Part shown: in pieces, positions 8,611 through 16,762 of the stretch | Layout of the letters: each line of letters opens with the position of its first letter | How positions within the stretch are numbered: position 1 is the stretch's first letter | Origin: an uncultured Acetobacteraceae bacterium | GTDB taxonomy: Bacteria > Pseudomonadota > Alphaproteobacteria > Acetobacterales > Acetobacteraceae | Assembly: GCA_903877125.1 (NCBI GenBank) | Contig: CAIRCM010000142.1 | Coordinates: 1-41,834, forward strand | Length of the DNA: 41,834 nt | Direction of reading: 5' to 3' | Program-made: the position numbers and the translations under genes | Notes under the pieces: model-generated | The model's input: the letters and a program-made list of their open reading frames with translations, nothing else | Databases searched by the model: none | Told to the model about the DNA's origin: nothing

Positions 8611-8627
8611 ATGCAACTAGTGTGCCA
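8611..8627 (-). promoter_or_regulatory. Sigma-54 (RpoN) promoter of the urt-ure operon
   Basis: On the minus strand the sequence TGGCACACTAGTTGCAT matches the RpoN consensus TGGCAC-N5-TTGCA. The invariant GG (8626-8625) and GC (8614-8613) are separated by exactly 10 bases. Transcription would begin near 8601, giving a leader of about 70 bases before urtA. An NtrC-like half site TGCACC lies about 60 bp upstream (8690-8685), without a convincing second half. Nitrogen control of urea uptake is established in many Proteobacteria. Confidence 0.88.
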
Positions 8628-8697
8628 CAACGTACTGGGCGGGTAGCAGGCAGTTGTCGATTTATTTTCGCGCAACCCGTTGGAGGTGCACATAAAT

Positions 8698-8714
8698 AGG
8701 GCAATGCGTGCCCT
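8698..8714 (-). terminator. Short hairpin at the end of the flavodoxin-like gene
   Basis: The 6-bp inverted repeat AGGGCA/TGCCCT with a 5-base loop spans the stop codon of the flavodoxin-like gene. On the minus strand it is followed by ATTTAT. It may be a weak terminator separating this gene from the urea operon promoter. The call is tentative. Confidence 0.4.
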
Positions 8715-9205
8715 TAAAAAATCCCCGCGTCCAATCCGGCCGCGAAAGCCGCGCCGACGTCTCGGCACCGGGCAATATCGGGTGCCGTAAGGGTCTTGGG
8801 CGCCAAAATGGCCTCCGGCGTCTGGGCGTGCGTGCATACCACGATTGGTTCGGCGATCCGGCGCAGACGCCATCCGGTGGCGATGCGGGCAATCTGGCGC
8901 GCGGCGTTGTCGCCGTCGCTGCCCGCGCAGATCAGGGCCGCATACGGCCGGCCTTCAATGCGGCCCAGCACCGGATAGTAGGTCCGATCGAAGAAATCCT
9001 TCAACGGTCCGGAAATGGCGGCCAAGTTTTCCGGACCGGAAAAGATAAATCCATCCGCCCCCAGCAGGTCACTGGGTCCGGCGGTTTCGGCGGGCAACAG
9101 CCGCGCCTCCACCGCTGGTTCGTTCGCCGCCCCGTCGCGTGCTGCCTCCGCCATCTGACGTGCCCCGCCGGTGCGGGAATGCCAGACGATCAGCAGCGTC
9201 CGCAC
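8714..9205 (-). CDS. Flavodoxin/NADPH-FMN reductase-like protein
   Basis: A 163-residue flavodoxin-fold protein. The N-terminus L-L-I-V-W-H-S-R-T-G-G-A-R-Q-M-A is a phosphate-binding loop (S-R-T-G-G) for FMN after strand 1. Then come A-D-G-F-I-F-S-G-P-E-N at about 50-60 and L-K-D-F-F-D-R-T-Y-Y-P, both typical of flavodoxin-like NAD(P)H-dependent oxidoreductases. The start is a GTG at 9205. It lies 3 bases after the ribbon-helix-helix gene and so appears to be in the parA transcription unit. There is no obvious functional link. Electron partner and substrate are unknown. Confidence 0.8.
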   Translation of the reverse strand: MRTLLIVWHSRTGGARQMAEAARDGAANEPAVEARLLPAETAGPSDLLGADGFIFSGPENLAAISGPLKDFFDRTYYPVLGRIEGRPYAALICAGSDGDNAARQIARIATGWRLRRIAEPIVVCTHAQTPEAILAPKTLTAPDIARCRDVGAAFAAGLDAGIF

Positions 9206-9208
9206 GCG

Positions 9209-9550
9209 CTAGCCGAGTTCGCGCTTCAGCGCCGCGAGAGCGTGTTCCAGTGTCTCGCCCAGGACCCAGCCTTTGGCGTCGCTGATCGCATAAAACGCGT
9301 CCACGGTTTCCTGCGAGGCTTTGACGTTGAACTGCACGTTGCGGCCGGTGCGATGGCGGCGCTGCACCCGTTTCGGCGCTGGCGCCGGCGCCGGCGCGGG
9401 CTGCTCGCGGCTGCGGAAATGGGCAGCTTCGGTGATCGCGCGCACCTGGTCAGCCGCCGGCGCCGAGGAGTCGGGCCCCGGCTTCGGCGCGAAACCGCTG
9501 ATGTCGAGATCGTCCGCGTCGAAAATGCTCGCTCGCGCGCTGGTCATCAC
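9209..9550 (-). CDS. Ribbon-helix-helix partition-type DNA-binding protein (ParG-like)
   Basis: A 113-residue protein. Residues 1-65 look disordered and basic, with an Ala-Pro repeat encoded by a GGCGCN hexamer run (9375-9398) and then R-R-H-R-T-G-R. The last 45 residues read as a beta strand (N-V-Q-F-N-V-K-A) and two helices (Q-E-T-V-D-A-F-Y-A-I-S and L-G-E-T-L-E-H-A-L-A-A-L-K-R-E-L), the layout of a ribbon-helix-helix dimer. It overlaps parA by 4 bases. A small ParA followed by a short RHH protein with an unstructured tail is the layout of type Ib plasmid partition systems. The fold and role are inferred from pattern, not from close similarity to a known protein. Confidence 0.65.
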   Translation of the reverse strand: MMTSARASIFDADDLDISGFAPKPGPDSSAPAADQVRAITEAAHFRSREQPAPAPAPAPKRVQRRHRTGRNVQFNVKASQETVDAFYAISDAKGWVLGETLEHALAALKRELG

Positions 9551-10242
9551 GCCACCCTCCGTTCCGCCGCTGCCGGCCGCGGTTCCTTCAAGATCGCCAC
9601 CGTCTCGGCAGCGAAAGCGCGGGCGTTCGCCATGGCGGCGGCGATGTTCGGCACCTGCGTATCATCGAGGCCCGTCAGCGTACCGCCGAAGGCGAAGATG
9701 GCGCGATACGCCTCCCGCTCATGGATCTGGGTGCCGAAGACGCGGATGCCGGCGCTGAGGAATTCCGCTTCGATGCTTTTCAGCGTGCGCGGCCGGATCG
9801 CCGCGCTGGTGCGGGTGAACAGGACGGCGAGCGGAATGGCCTTGGCGAAAGCCCGTTCCTGGCGACGGATGAGCGCGATCGCCTTGACCGCTTCCGCTGC
9901 GTCAAGCTGGGAACCCTGGGTCGGAATAATCGCCAGATCGGCGCGGGACAGCGCGTAGCCGACCATCATCGATGCCGTGCCTTCGAGGTCGACCACCACG
10001 AAAGCGGTCTCCACGGCGGCCTGTTCGATCGTGTCGATAATTGTGTCTTCGGTGATATTCGCCAGGATCGTCAATTTCTCAGGCTTGCCCGGGCGGCTGC
10101 CCCAGCGGGAGACGGGCTTGTTGGGATCGGCGTCGATGAAGGTGACGGTGGCGCCACGCTCCGCCAATTCGGCCGCGAGAAGGACGGCCGAGGTAGACTT
10201 TCCGGCGCCGCCTTTGGGGCTGGCGAAGACGATGGTGGGCAT
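9547..10242 (-). CDS. ParA-family partition ATPase (short, type Ib-like)
   Basis: A 231-residue deviant Walker A ATPase. It starts MPTIVFASPKGGAGKSTSA, with the K-G-G-A-G-K-S-T loop containing the signature lysine at position 11. Later come F-I-D-A-D-P-N-K-P and V-V-V-D-L-E-G-T-A (Walker B). It lacks the N-terminal HTH of larger type Ia ParA proteins, so it fits the short type Ib class. A GAGG site lies 6 bases before the ATG at 10242. Upstream lie palindromes and direct repeats suited to autoregulation or a centromere. No replication gene is visible and the flanks are core genes, so the module appears chromosomal. Confidence 0.88.
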   Translation of the reverse strand: MPTIVFASPKGGAGKSTSAVLLAAELAERGATVTFIDADPNKPVSRWGSRPGKPEKLTILANITEDTIIDTIEQAAVETAFVVVDLEGTASMMVGYALSRADLAIIPTQGSQLDAAEAVKAIALIRRQERAFAKAIPLAVLFTRTSAAIRPRTLKSIEAEFLSAGIRVFGTQIHEREAYRAIFAFGGTLTGLDDTQVPNIAAAMANARAFAAETVAILKEPRPAAAERRVA

Positions 10243-10255
10243 AACGGCCTCGTGT

Positions 10256-10324
10256 CCTGTCGGTCAGGACCGACAGGTATCCGATAGCTGTCTGGAATGC
10301 AAATGGATATCCGATAGGTATCGG
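10256..10324. repeat. Palindromes and direct repeats upstream of parA (operator/centromere candidate)
   Basis: The 82-base gap between accC and parA is almost entirely repeats. A perfect 10+2+10 palindrome with half-site CCTGTCGGTC occupies 10256-10277. TATCCGATAG occurs at 10278-10287 and again exactly 30 bp later at 10308-10317. CCGATA-GG-TATCGG forms another palindrome at 10311-10324. GACAG/CTGTC arms (10272-10276 and 10288-10292) flank the first direct repeat. This is the position where type Ib systems keep the operator or centromere bound by the RHH protein. Function is inferred. Confidence 0.72.
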
Positions 10325-11662
10325 TTAGGTTCCGACGAAACCCTCAAGCCAATGAATGGTATAATCCCCAGCCTGAAACTGCGCCGAATCGACAATCCGC
10401 CGGTGCAAGGGGATCGTGGTTTTGATCCCCTCGACAGCGAATTCATCCAGCGCGCGGCGCATACGGTTGATCGCATCGGTCCGAGTCGGCGCGTGCACGA
10501 TCAGCTTGGCTACCATGCTGTCGTAGTACGGCGGCACGAAATAGCCAGCATACAACGCGCTATCGATCCGTACCCCGAGCCCACCGGGGGCGTGGTAGGA
10601 TGTCACCTTGCCCGGTGTGGGCATGAACGTGAGGGGATCCTCCGCATTGATGCGGCACTCGATCGCGTGGCCCGAGAAGGTGATGTCGGACTGGCCGTAG
10701 CCTAGCTGCGCACCGGCGGCCACGCGGATCTGTTCGCGGACGAGGTCGACATCGCACACCATCTCAGTGATCGGATGTTCGACCTGCAGTCGGGTATTCA
10801 TCTCGATGAAGGCGAATTGCCCATCCTGGTACAGGAACTCCAGCGTCCCCGCATTCCGGTAGCCGAGCTGCCGCAGCGCCGCGGTCGCGGTGGCACCAAG
10901 ATCGTTGCGTTGCGCCGGCGAAAGCGCGGGGGAACCGGCTTCTTCCAGCACCTTCTGATGCCGCCGCTGCAAGGAGCAGTCGCGTTCACCGAAATGCACG
11001 ACATTGCCGTGCGAATCGGCGAGAATTTGCAGCTCGATATGCCTCGGACGATCCAGATATTTCTCGATATAAACGGCATCGTTACCAAAAGCCGCCCGGG
11101 CCTCGGTACGGGCGCCGCGAAAAGCGTCCTCCAGCTCGTCGGGGGACCGGGCCACACGCATGCCGCGCCCACCGCCGCCCGCCGCTGCCTTGATCAACAC
11201 AGGGTACATGATCTTATCGGCTACCGCCCGCGCGGTTTCCATGTCCGGCACCGCGCCGTCCGATCCAGGGACGAGGGGTACGCCAAGCGTGGCCATGGCG
11301 GTCTTGGCGGCGATCTTGTCGCCCATCATCGCGATATGGTTGGCGGACGGACCGATGAAGGTCATCCCATGAGCTTCAACCATGTCGGCAAAACCGGCAT
11401 TTTCCGACAGAAATCCGTAACCGGGATGGATCGCGTCGGCGCCGGTGATGTGTGCCGCGGTCAGAATCGCGCTGACGTTCAGATAGCTTTCCTTGGCCGA
11501 CGGCGGGCCGATGCAAACCGCCTCATCCGCGAGGCGGACATGCATCGCCGTCGCATCGGCCGTGGAATGCACGGCCACGGTCGCGATGCCGAGTTCCCGG
11601 CAGGCGCGCTGGATGCGCAGCGCGATCTCGCCCCGGTTGGCGATCAGGATCTTGCGGAACAA
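10325..11662 (-). CDS. accC: Acetyl-CoA carboxylase, biotin carboxylase subunit
   Basis: This subunit carboxylates the biotin of AccB using ATP and bicarbonate, the first step of fatty-acid synthesis. The 445 residues match the usual length. The start MFRKILIANRGEIALRIQRA is diagnostic. Other motifs are the glycine-rich ATP loop A-A-A-G-G-G-G-R-G-M-R, the H-F-G-E-R-D-C-S-L-Q-R-R-H-Q-K segment, and F-I-E-M-N-T-R-L-Q-V-E-H-P-I-T-E, which holds the Mg-binding glutamates and catalytic arginine. It lies 4 bases downstream of accB, the conserved accBC operon. Confidence 0.97.
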   Translation of the reverse strand: MFRKILIANRGEIALRIQRACRELGIATVAVHSTADATAMHVRLADEAVCIGPPSAKESYLNVSAILTAAHITGADAIHPGYGFLSENAGFADMVEAHGMTFIGPSANHIAMMGDKIAAKTAMATLGVPLVPGSDGAVPDMETARAVADKIMYPVLIKAAAGGGGRGMRVARSPDELEDAFRGARTEARAAFGNDAVYIEKYLDRPRHIELQILADSHGNVVHFGERDCSLQRRHQKVLEEAGSPALSPAQRNDLGATATAALRQLGYRNAGTLEFLYQDGQFAFIEMNTRLQVEHPITEMVCDVDLVREQIRVAAGAQLGYGQSDITFSGHAIECRINAEDPLTFMPTPGKVTSYHAPGGLGVRIDSALYAGYFVPPYYDSMVAKLIVHAPTRTDAINRMRRALDEFAVEGIKTTIPLHRRIVDSAQFQAGDYTIHWLEGFVGT

Positions 11663-11666
11663 CGGA

Positions 11667-12125
11667 TCAGTCCACGATCATCAGGACTTCGCCGAATTCC
11701 ACCGGCGCGCTGTTTTCGACCAGGATCCGTGTCACGGTGCCCGATTTCGGCGCCTTGATCTGATTGAAGGTTTTCATCGCCTCGATCAGCATGACCGTCT
11801 GCCCAGCGGAAACCTGCTGCCCAACATGGACGAAGGAAGGGGACCCGGGTTCCGGCGAGAGATAGGCGACGCCAACCATGGGGCTGGTGATGGCGCCGGG
11901 GTGGGACGCATCGATCGCAGCGGGAGCCTCTGCAGCCGCGGGCGTGGCGGCGGGCGCAGGTGTGGAGGCCGGAGCGGCAACCACGGCAACCGGTGCCACG
12001 GCATGGCCCCGCACCACCTTGATACGGGCATCCTTGATGCACAGTTCCAGTTCGGTCATCCCGGTTTCAGCCATGATGAGGCCGAGACGGCGGAGTGAAT
12101 CCGGATCGGTGGGGATGGGGTTCAC
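11667..12125 (-). CDS. accB: Acetyl-CoA carboxylase biotin carboxyl carrier protein
   Basis: A 152-residue carrier protein. There is an N-terminal helical region, an Ala/Pro-rich linker at about 45-75 and a C-terminal biotinyl domain. The biotin site is M-L-I-E-A-M-K-T-F-N-Q, with Lys as acceptor; the residue after it is Thr where many species have Met. The start is a GTG at 12125 with a good GGAGG 6 bases upstream. It is transcribed with accC and divergently from thiS. Confidence 0.96.
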   Translation of the reverse strand: MNPIPTDPDSLRRLGLIMAETGMTELELCIKDARIKVVRGHAVAPVAVVAAPASTPAPAATPAAAEAPAAIDASHPGAITSPMVGVAYLSPEPGSPSFVHVGQQVSAGQTVMLIEAMKTFNQIKAPKSGTVTRILVENSAPVEFGEVLMIVD

Positions 12126-12259
12126 GCGGAGTCCTCCGGCAAATTCGGGGGTGGGTCAGATCGGTGCAGCCCGTAGCATAGCACCGCGTCCCGGTCCAAT
12201 CGGGGTGCCGATGGGGGTGCCGGTTGCCGCGCGTTCGGGCCAGGGCCATAATCGTGGGC
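12126..12259. promoter_or_regulatory. Divergent accB/thiS intergenic region
   Basis: This 134-base spacer must hold both promoters. I see an inverted repeat CGGTGC (12162-12167)/GCACCG (12181-12186) and a direct repeat GGGGTGCCG at 12202-12210 and 12214-12222. No convincing -35/-10 pair stands out. I see no thi-box (TPP riboswitch) before thiS. Confidence 0.4.
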
Positions 12260-12484
12260 ATGACGAGTACCGTGACCCTGACCCTGAATGGCGAAAGCCG
12301 AATCTTCGACGCGCCGGAAAAGGGATCGCTTTCGGTCCAGGGATTGTTGATCCTGCTGGAACTCGACATGCGCAAGGTGGCGGTGGAACTGAACGAGGAG
12401 ATCGTGCCTCGCTCCCGCTACCTGGAAACCTGGCTGGCCAGCGGCGACTCGTTGGAAATCGTGCATTTCATTGGTGGAGGCTGA
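12260..12484 (+). CDS. thiS: Sulfur carrier protein ThiS
   Basis: A 74-residue ubiquitin-fold protein that donates sulfur as a C-terminal thiocarboxylate for the thiazole ring of thiamine. It has the N-terminal T-L-T-L-N-G-E-S-R strand pair, [20 protein letters not shown] typical of ThiS, and ends I-V-H-F-I-G-G-G with the required terminal Gly-Gly. I chose the ATG at 12260; a TTG at 12224 is in frame but adds non-conserved residues. It directly precedes thiG, its reaction partner. Confidence 0.93.
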   Translation: MTSTVTLTLNGESRIFDAPEKGSLSVQGLLILLELDMRKVAVELNEEIVPRSRYLETWLASGDSLEIVHFIGGG

Positions 12485-12485
12485 C

Positions 12486-13277
12486 GTGGACGGTTCAATC
12501 ACGGGCGAGGATACTTGGACGGTCGCCGGTCGCACCTTCCGCTCCCGCCTGATCGTGGGCACCGGCCGTTACAAGGATCTCGAGGAGACCGGCGCGGCAA
12601 TCGAGGCGAGCGGCGCGGAAATCGTCACCGTCGCGGTGCGCCGGGTCAACCTGTCCGATCCCAAGGCGCCGATGCTTCAGGATTATGTCGACCCGAAGAA
12701 ATTCACCTATCTGCCCAATACCGCCGGTTGCTTCACCGCGCGGGAGGCCGTGCGCACCCTTCGTCTGGCCCGCGAAGCCGGCGGTTGGAACCTTGTGAAG
12801 CTGGAGGTGCTCGGGCCGGCACCCCTGCTCTACCCCGACATGCCCGGCACCTTCGAGGCAGCGGCGGAGCTGATCAAGGACGGGTTCGAAGTCATGGTCT
12901 ACTGCGCCGACGATCCGCTTGCGGCGAAACGGCTGGAAGACATGGGTTGCGTGGCAATCATGCCGCTGGGCGCGCCGATCGGGTCGGGCCTGGGGTTACA
13001 GAACCCGGCAATGCTGTCGATGATCATGGAAAATGTGAAGGTCCCCTTCGTGGTGGACGCGGGGGTCGGCACGGCGTCGGACGCGGTGATCGCGATGGAA
13101 CTGGGCTGCGACGCGGTGCTGCTGAACTCGGCGATCGCGCACGCGAAAAACCCGGTCACGATGGCGAAGGCGATGAAGCATGCGGTGCAGGCCGGACGCT
13201 TGGCGCATCTCGCTGGTCGGATGCCCCGGCGGATGGGGGCCGATCCTTCGAGCCCACTGACCGGACTGATCCGGTAG
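12486..13277 (+). CDS. thiG: Thiazole synthase ThiG
   Basis: ThiG condenses deoxyxylulose phosphate, dehydroglycine and ThiS thiocarboxylate to the thiazole phosphate of thiamine. The protein is about 263 residues. Visible are the start region [11 protein letters not shown], the Schiff-base lysine in [22 protein letters not shown], and [11 protein letters not shown] with A-V-L-L-N-S-A-I-A. The best start is the GTG at 12486, placed 7 bases after the GGAGG that ends thiS; an in-frame TTG at 12471 would overlap thiS. No other thiamine genes follow. Confidence 0.95.
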   Translation: MDGSITGEDTWTVAGRTFRSRLIVGTGRYKDLEETGAAIEASGAEIVTVAVRRVNLSDPKAPMLQDYVDPKKFTYLPNTAGCFTAREAVRTLRLAREAGGWNLVKLEVLGPAPLLYPDMPGTFEAAAELIKDGFEVMVYCADDPLAAKRLEDMGCVAIMPLGAPIGSGLGLQNPAMLSMIMENVKVPFVVDAGVGTASDAVIAMELGCDAVLLNSAIAHAKNPVTMAKAMKHAVQAGRLAHLAGRMPRRMGADPSSPLTGLIR

Positions 13278-13324
13278 CAGGTCGCCAGCACGCCAGCGGG
13301 CAGCGGTTTTGACGGGGTTTGCCG

Positions 13325-13738
13325 ATGCCACGAGTCACAGGTGTTCTCGAAACGTCGCTGTATGTGCAGGACCTCGGCCGCGCGCGGCGCTTTTATGAGC
13401 GTGTGTTCGGGTTCGAGGTGTTTTTCGCCGATGCCCGCATGTGCGCCATGGGCGTGCCCGCCAGCCAGGTCCTGCTGCTGTTTCAACGTGGTGCGACGTT
13501 GGAACCGGCGCCGGTCAACGGCGGCTTCATCCCCCCGCATCATGGCGACGGGCCGTTGCATGTCTGCTTCGGCATCCCCTTCGGTGAACTCGAAGCCTGG
13601 ACGGCGCATCTGAAATCGCTGGGCATCGCCGTCGAAAGCCGCCTGCGTTGGGCGCGGGGCGGTACGAGCCTGTCTTTCCGCGATCCGGACGACAATTCGG
13701 TCGAGGTCGCAACCCCTGGCCTTTGGCCGCACCACTAG
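13325..13738 (+). CDS. VOC-family (glyoxalase/bleomycin-resistance fold) protein
   Basis: A 137-residue vicinal-oxygen-chelate protein. It begins with V-L-E-T-S-L-Y-V-Q-D-L-G-R-A-R-R-F-Y-E, the standard first beta-alpha unit, and ends F-R-D-P-D-D-N-S-V-E-V-A-T-P-G-L-W, with the usual D-P-D-G-N-x-x-E block and its metal-ligand Glu. Metal ligands are probably a residue near the N-terminus, His76-79 and the late Glu. The substrate cannot be predicted. It lies 47 bases after thiG and just before the transporter, and may be cotranscribed. Confidence 0.85.
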   Translation: MPRVTGVLETSLYVQDLGRARRFYERVFGFEVFFADARMCAMGVPASQVLLLFQRGATLEPAPVNGGFIPPHHGDGPLHVCFGIPFGELEAWTAHLKSLGIAVESRLRWARGGTSLSFRDPDDNSVEVATPGLWPHH

Positions 13739-13747
13739 CCGCCGGGC

Positions 13748-15043
13748 ATGGCACGCGCCACGACTCTGGTCGCTTTGGGCGCGCTGCTGGTGCTCGCCGG
13801 GATCGCCGCGGCATGGCCGTCGATCCTGTCGGAGCAGGTGGCGGCCGCGGCGATTTTCCTTGGCAGCTATGTCGCGCTCGCGATGGGAAAGATCCCAGGA
13901 CTGGCGATCGACCGGGCGGGCGTGGCGCTGGTGGGGGCAGGACTGATGGTGGCGGCAGGGGTGTTACCCCTGAAGGATGCCTATCGCGCGATCGACCTCG
14001 ACACGATCACACTGTTGTTGGGCATGATGATCGTGGTGGCCAACCTGCGCCTCTCGGGCTTCTTCGCGCTGGCCAACGCATGGGTGGTGGTTCGGGTGCG
14101 TCGGCCTGTCACGTTGCTGGCAGCGGTGATCGCGGTGTCGGCGGTGTTCTCGGCGTTTCTGGTTAATGACGCGATCTGTCTGGTGCTGGCGCCGCTGGTC
14201 GCTGACGTGGCGAAGGGCGCGCGGCGCGATCCGGTGCCGTATTTGCTGGGGGTCGCCTTGGCGTCCAACGTCGGGTCCGTGGCGACAATAACCGGCAACC
14301 CGCAAAACATGATGATCGGCAGCCTGTCGGGCATTCCCTACACACAGTTTGCGGCCGCCCTGACGCCCATCGCTTTGGCGGGCGCACTTCTGACCTTCGC
14401 GCTGCTGGTGGTCCTCTATCCCGCCGAATTCCTGACCGGCGGCCGGTTGGCCGCCCGACACGCCGAAGCCCGGATCAACCGGGTGCTGGTCGGGCGGTCG
14501 CTGCTCGCGACCGTCGCGGTGGTGATATTGTTTTTCGCCGGTCAACCGCCGGCCAAAGCTGCTATCGTCGTGGGCGGGCAGCTGCTGCTGACCCGTCGAA
14601 TACGCAGCACGCGAGTCTATGCCGAGATCGACTGGTCGCTGCTGTTGATGTTCTCGGGTCTGTTCATCATCGTCGCCGGCGCCGAGCACGCGCTTCTGAC
14701 AGGAGATGTGCGGGCCGCGGCCGGGGGGTTGCATCTGACACGACCCTGGGTGCTGAGCCTGCTGACTGCCGTGCTGGCCAACCTGGTGAGCAATGTTCCG
14801 GCGGTGCTGATGCTGCAACCGTTTGTGGCCGGCCTGCCCGATCCGACAAAGGCATGGCTGACAGTTGCAATGGCATCCACCCTGGCGGGCAATTTCACCA
14901 TGCTGGGCTCGATCGCCAATTTGATCGTGATCGAAAAGGCGTCCCGCCGGGGTGTCGCGATCGGTGGCTGGGCCTATGCCCGGGTGGGCATCCCGCTGAC
15001 CGTGCTCACCCTGGCGTTCGGCACCTGGTGGCTGGTTCAATAA
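13748..15043 (+). CDS. ArsB/NhaD-superfamily anion/ion transporter
   Basis: A 431-residue membrane protein with about 11 hydrophobic segments. The repeated signature regions S-A-F-L-V-N-D-A-I-C-L-V-L-A-P-L (about 136-151) and N-L-V-S-N-V-P-A-V-L-M-L-Q-P (about 340-353) are the paired hairpin loops of the ion-transporter superfamily that includes ArsB, NhaD and SLC13. T-I-T-G-N-P-Q-N and L-G-S-I-A-N-L-I-V-I add further family evidence. The closest type is the uncharacterised YbiR-like group. No arsenic genes are nearby, so an arsenite role is not supported. Substrate unknown. Confidence 0.85.
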   Translation: MARATTLVALGALLVLAGIAAAWPSILSEQVAAAAIFLGSYVALAMGKIPGLAIDRAGVALVGAGLMVAAGVLPLKDAYRAIDLDTITLLLGMMIVVANLRLSGFFALANAWVVVRVRRPVTLLAAVIAVSAVFSAFLVNDAICLVLAPLVADVAKGARRDPVPYLLGVALASNVGSVATITGNPQNMMIGSLSGIPYTQFAAALTPIALAGALLTFALLVVLYPAEFLTGGRLAARHAEARINRVLVGRSLLATVAVVILFFAGQPPAKAAIVVGGQLLLTRRIRSTRVYAEIDWSLLLMFSGLFIIVAGAEHALLTGDVRAAAGGLHLTRPWVLSLLTAVLANLVSNVPAVLMLQPFVAGLPDPTKAWLTVAMASTLAGNFTMLGSIANLIVIEKASRRGVAIGGWAYARVGIPLTVLTLAFGTWWLVQ

Positions 15044-15101
15044 ACACGGTTGCGCACGACACCGAAATCGCTGTGAATTGGCGGAAACAGAGAGGAACGC
15101 C

Positions 15102-16664
15102 ATGTCACAGATCACCCAATTCCTGCGCCGCGCCGTGCAGATCAACGGGCGCGGAACCGCGACAATTTGCGGCGACCGGCAGCAGGACTGGATCAGCTTC
15201 GCGGATCGGGTTGCTCGGCTCGCTGGCGGACTCGCGGCGTTAGGATTCGTGCCGGGCGACCGGATCGGGATTCTGTCGCTGAACTCCGACCGGTATCTGG
15301 AGAGTTTCTTCGGTCTTAGCTGGGGCGGTTTCGTGTTCGTGCCCATCAATACCCGCCTGGCACCGCCCGAAATCGTGTTCTGGCTGACGGATTCCGGCTG
15401 CGCGGGGCTGCTGGTGGACGACGCCTATCTGCCGGTGCTGCCGAAGTTTCTGCCGGAGACGCCAGCGGTGCGGCATGTGATACATATCGGGGACGGTCCG
15501 ACACCGGACAGGCAGATATCGTATGAGGCGCTGATCGACGGATCGGCGCCCGCCGGGGACGCGGGACGACGCGACAGCGATATCGCCGGTATCTTCTATA
15601 CCGGCGGGACGACTGGCCGGTCGAAAGGCGTGATGCTCAGCCACGACAATGTCCTGTCCAATGCCAACAATATCGCGACCGCGGTGCCCTTCCTTCCGGA
15701 GACATGCTATATTCACGCCGCCCCGATGTTTCACATCGCCGATGGCGCGATGACTTTCATCGTGACCGCGAACGGGGGCAGGCATGTGTTCCTGCCCCCG
15801 TTCGATCCGGGCACCTTTCTTGCCATGATCGAAACGCATCGGGTGACGGTGTCGCTGATCGTGCCGACCATGATCAACATGACGGTGCATCATCCGGATG
15901 TGACCACACGCGATCTGTCGAGTTTCAAGGACATGCTGTACGGCGCCTCGCCGATGCCGGAAGCCGTGATTCTGCGGGCAATGGAGGTGATGCCGAACGT
16001 CCGGTTCACGCAGGCATACGGTCAGTCCGAGGCGTCGCCGCTGATGACCCTGATGCCGCCGGAGGCGCTCTGGATCGACGGGAAACTGTCGAAACGTTTG
16101 AAATCGGCCGGGCGAGGCGTCCTGGATTGCGAAATCGCGATCATGGACGAGAACGACCGGGAAGTGCCGCGTGGCACGGTGGGCGAGGTCTGTGGGCGCG
16201 GCAAGATGGTTATGTTGGGGTATTGGAAACAACCCGAGCTGACTGCGCACACACTGCGTAACGGATGGCTGCACACCGGCGATGGCGGCTACATGGACGA
16301 GGACGGGTTCGTCTACATCGTCGACCGGGTGAAGGACATGATCGTGAGCGGCGGAGAAAATGTGTACTCGGCCGAGGTCGAGGAGGCGTTGTACGCCCAT
16401 CCCTCCGTAGCGGAATGCGCGGTGATCGGCGTGCCCGACGATAAATGGGGCGAGCGGGTGCACGCGATCGTCCGTTTCAAGGAGGGGATGGCCGTGTCCG
16501 AGGAGGAACTGATCCGGTCGTGCCATGAGCGGATCGCAGGTTACAAGTGTCCGCGGAGCGTGATGATCCGGGATGAGGCTCTGCCGTTGTCCGGGGCGGG
16601 GAAGATTCTGAAGTCGGAGTTGCGGAAGCCGTATTGGCAGGGGTTGGAAAAACGGGTGAACTGA
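15102..16664 (+). CDS. Acyl-CoA synthetase (AMP-binding, FadD-like)
   Basis: A 520-residue adenylate-forming enzyme that activates a carboxylic acid to its CoA thioester. The P-loop is F-Y-T-G-G-T-T-G-R-S-K-G-V-M-L-S-H (about 166-182). Then come Y-G-Q-S-E-A, the hinge D-R-V-K-D-M-I-V-S-G-G-E-N-V-Y-S-A-E-V-E, and the catalytic lysine in G-A-G-K-I-L-K-S-E-L-R. The ATG at 15102 has an AGAGAGGA site. It resembles medium/long-chain or cyclic-acid ligases; the substrate is not readable. It opens the catabolic island and converges with an enoyl-CoA hydratase gene. Confidence 0.92.
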   Translation: MSQITQFLRRAVQINGRGTATICGDRQQDWISFADRVARLAGGLAALGFVPGDRIGILSLNSDRYLESFFGLSWGGFVFVPINTRLAPPEIVFWLTDSGCAGLLVDDAYLPVLPKFLPETPAVRHVIHIGDGPTPDRQISYEALIDGSAPAGDAGRRDSDIAGIFYTGGTTGRSKGVMLSHDNVLSNANNIATAVPFLPETCYIHAAPMFHIADGAMTFIVTANGGRHVFLPPFDPGTFLAMIETHRVTVSLIVPTMINMTVHHPDVTTRDLSSFKDMLYGASPMPEAVILRAMEVMPNVRFTQAYGQSEASPLMTLMPPEALWIDGKLSKRLKSAGRGVLDCEIAIMDENDREVPRGTVGEVCGRGKMVMLGYWKQPELTAHTLRNGWLHTGDGGYMDEDGFVYIVDRVKDMIVSGGENVYSAEVEEALYAHPSVAECAVIGVPDDKWGERVHAIVRFKEGMAVSEEELIRSCHERIAGYKCPRSVMIRDEALPLSGAGKILKSELRKPYWQGLEKRVN

Positions 16665-16762
16665 TTGGGGTCAAAGCCCATCGCTCCGATCGGTCGGCTC
16701 GCATCCTGGGGTATCTGCCCGACAGCCCCGGGAAATGGCGCTATAACGGCATTCGTCACCCC

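Noticed and set aside
12126-12259. TPP riboswitch before thiS
   Set aside because: The conserved thi-box core (CUGAGA and the second conserved stem) is not visible in the 134-base leader.
13748-15043. Arsenite efflux pump ArsB
   Set aside because: Superfamily motifs fit, but no arsR, arsC or arsA is nearby, and the sequence looks closer to general anion transporters.
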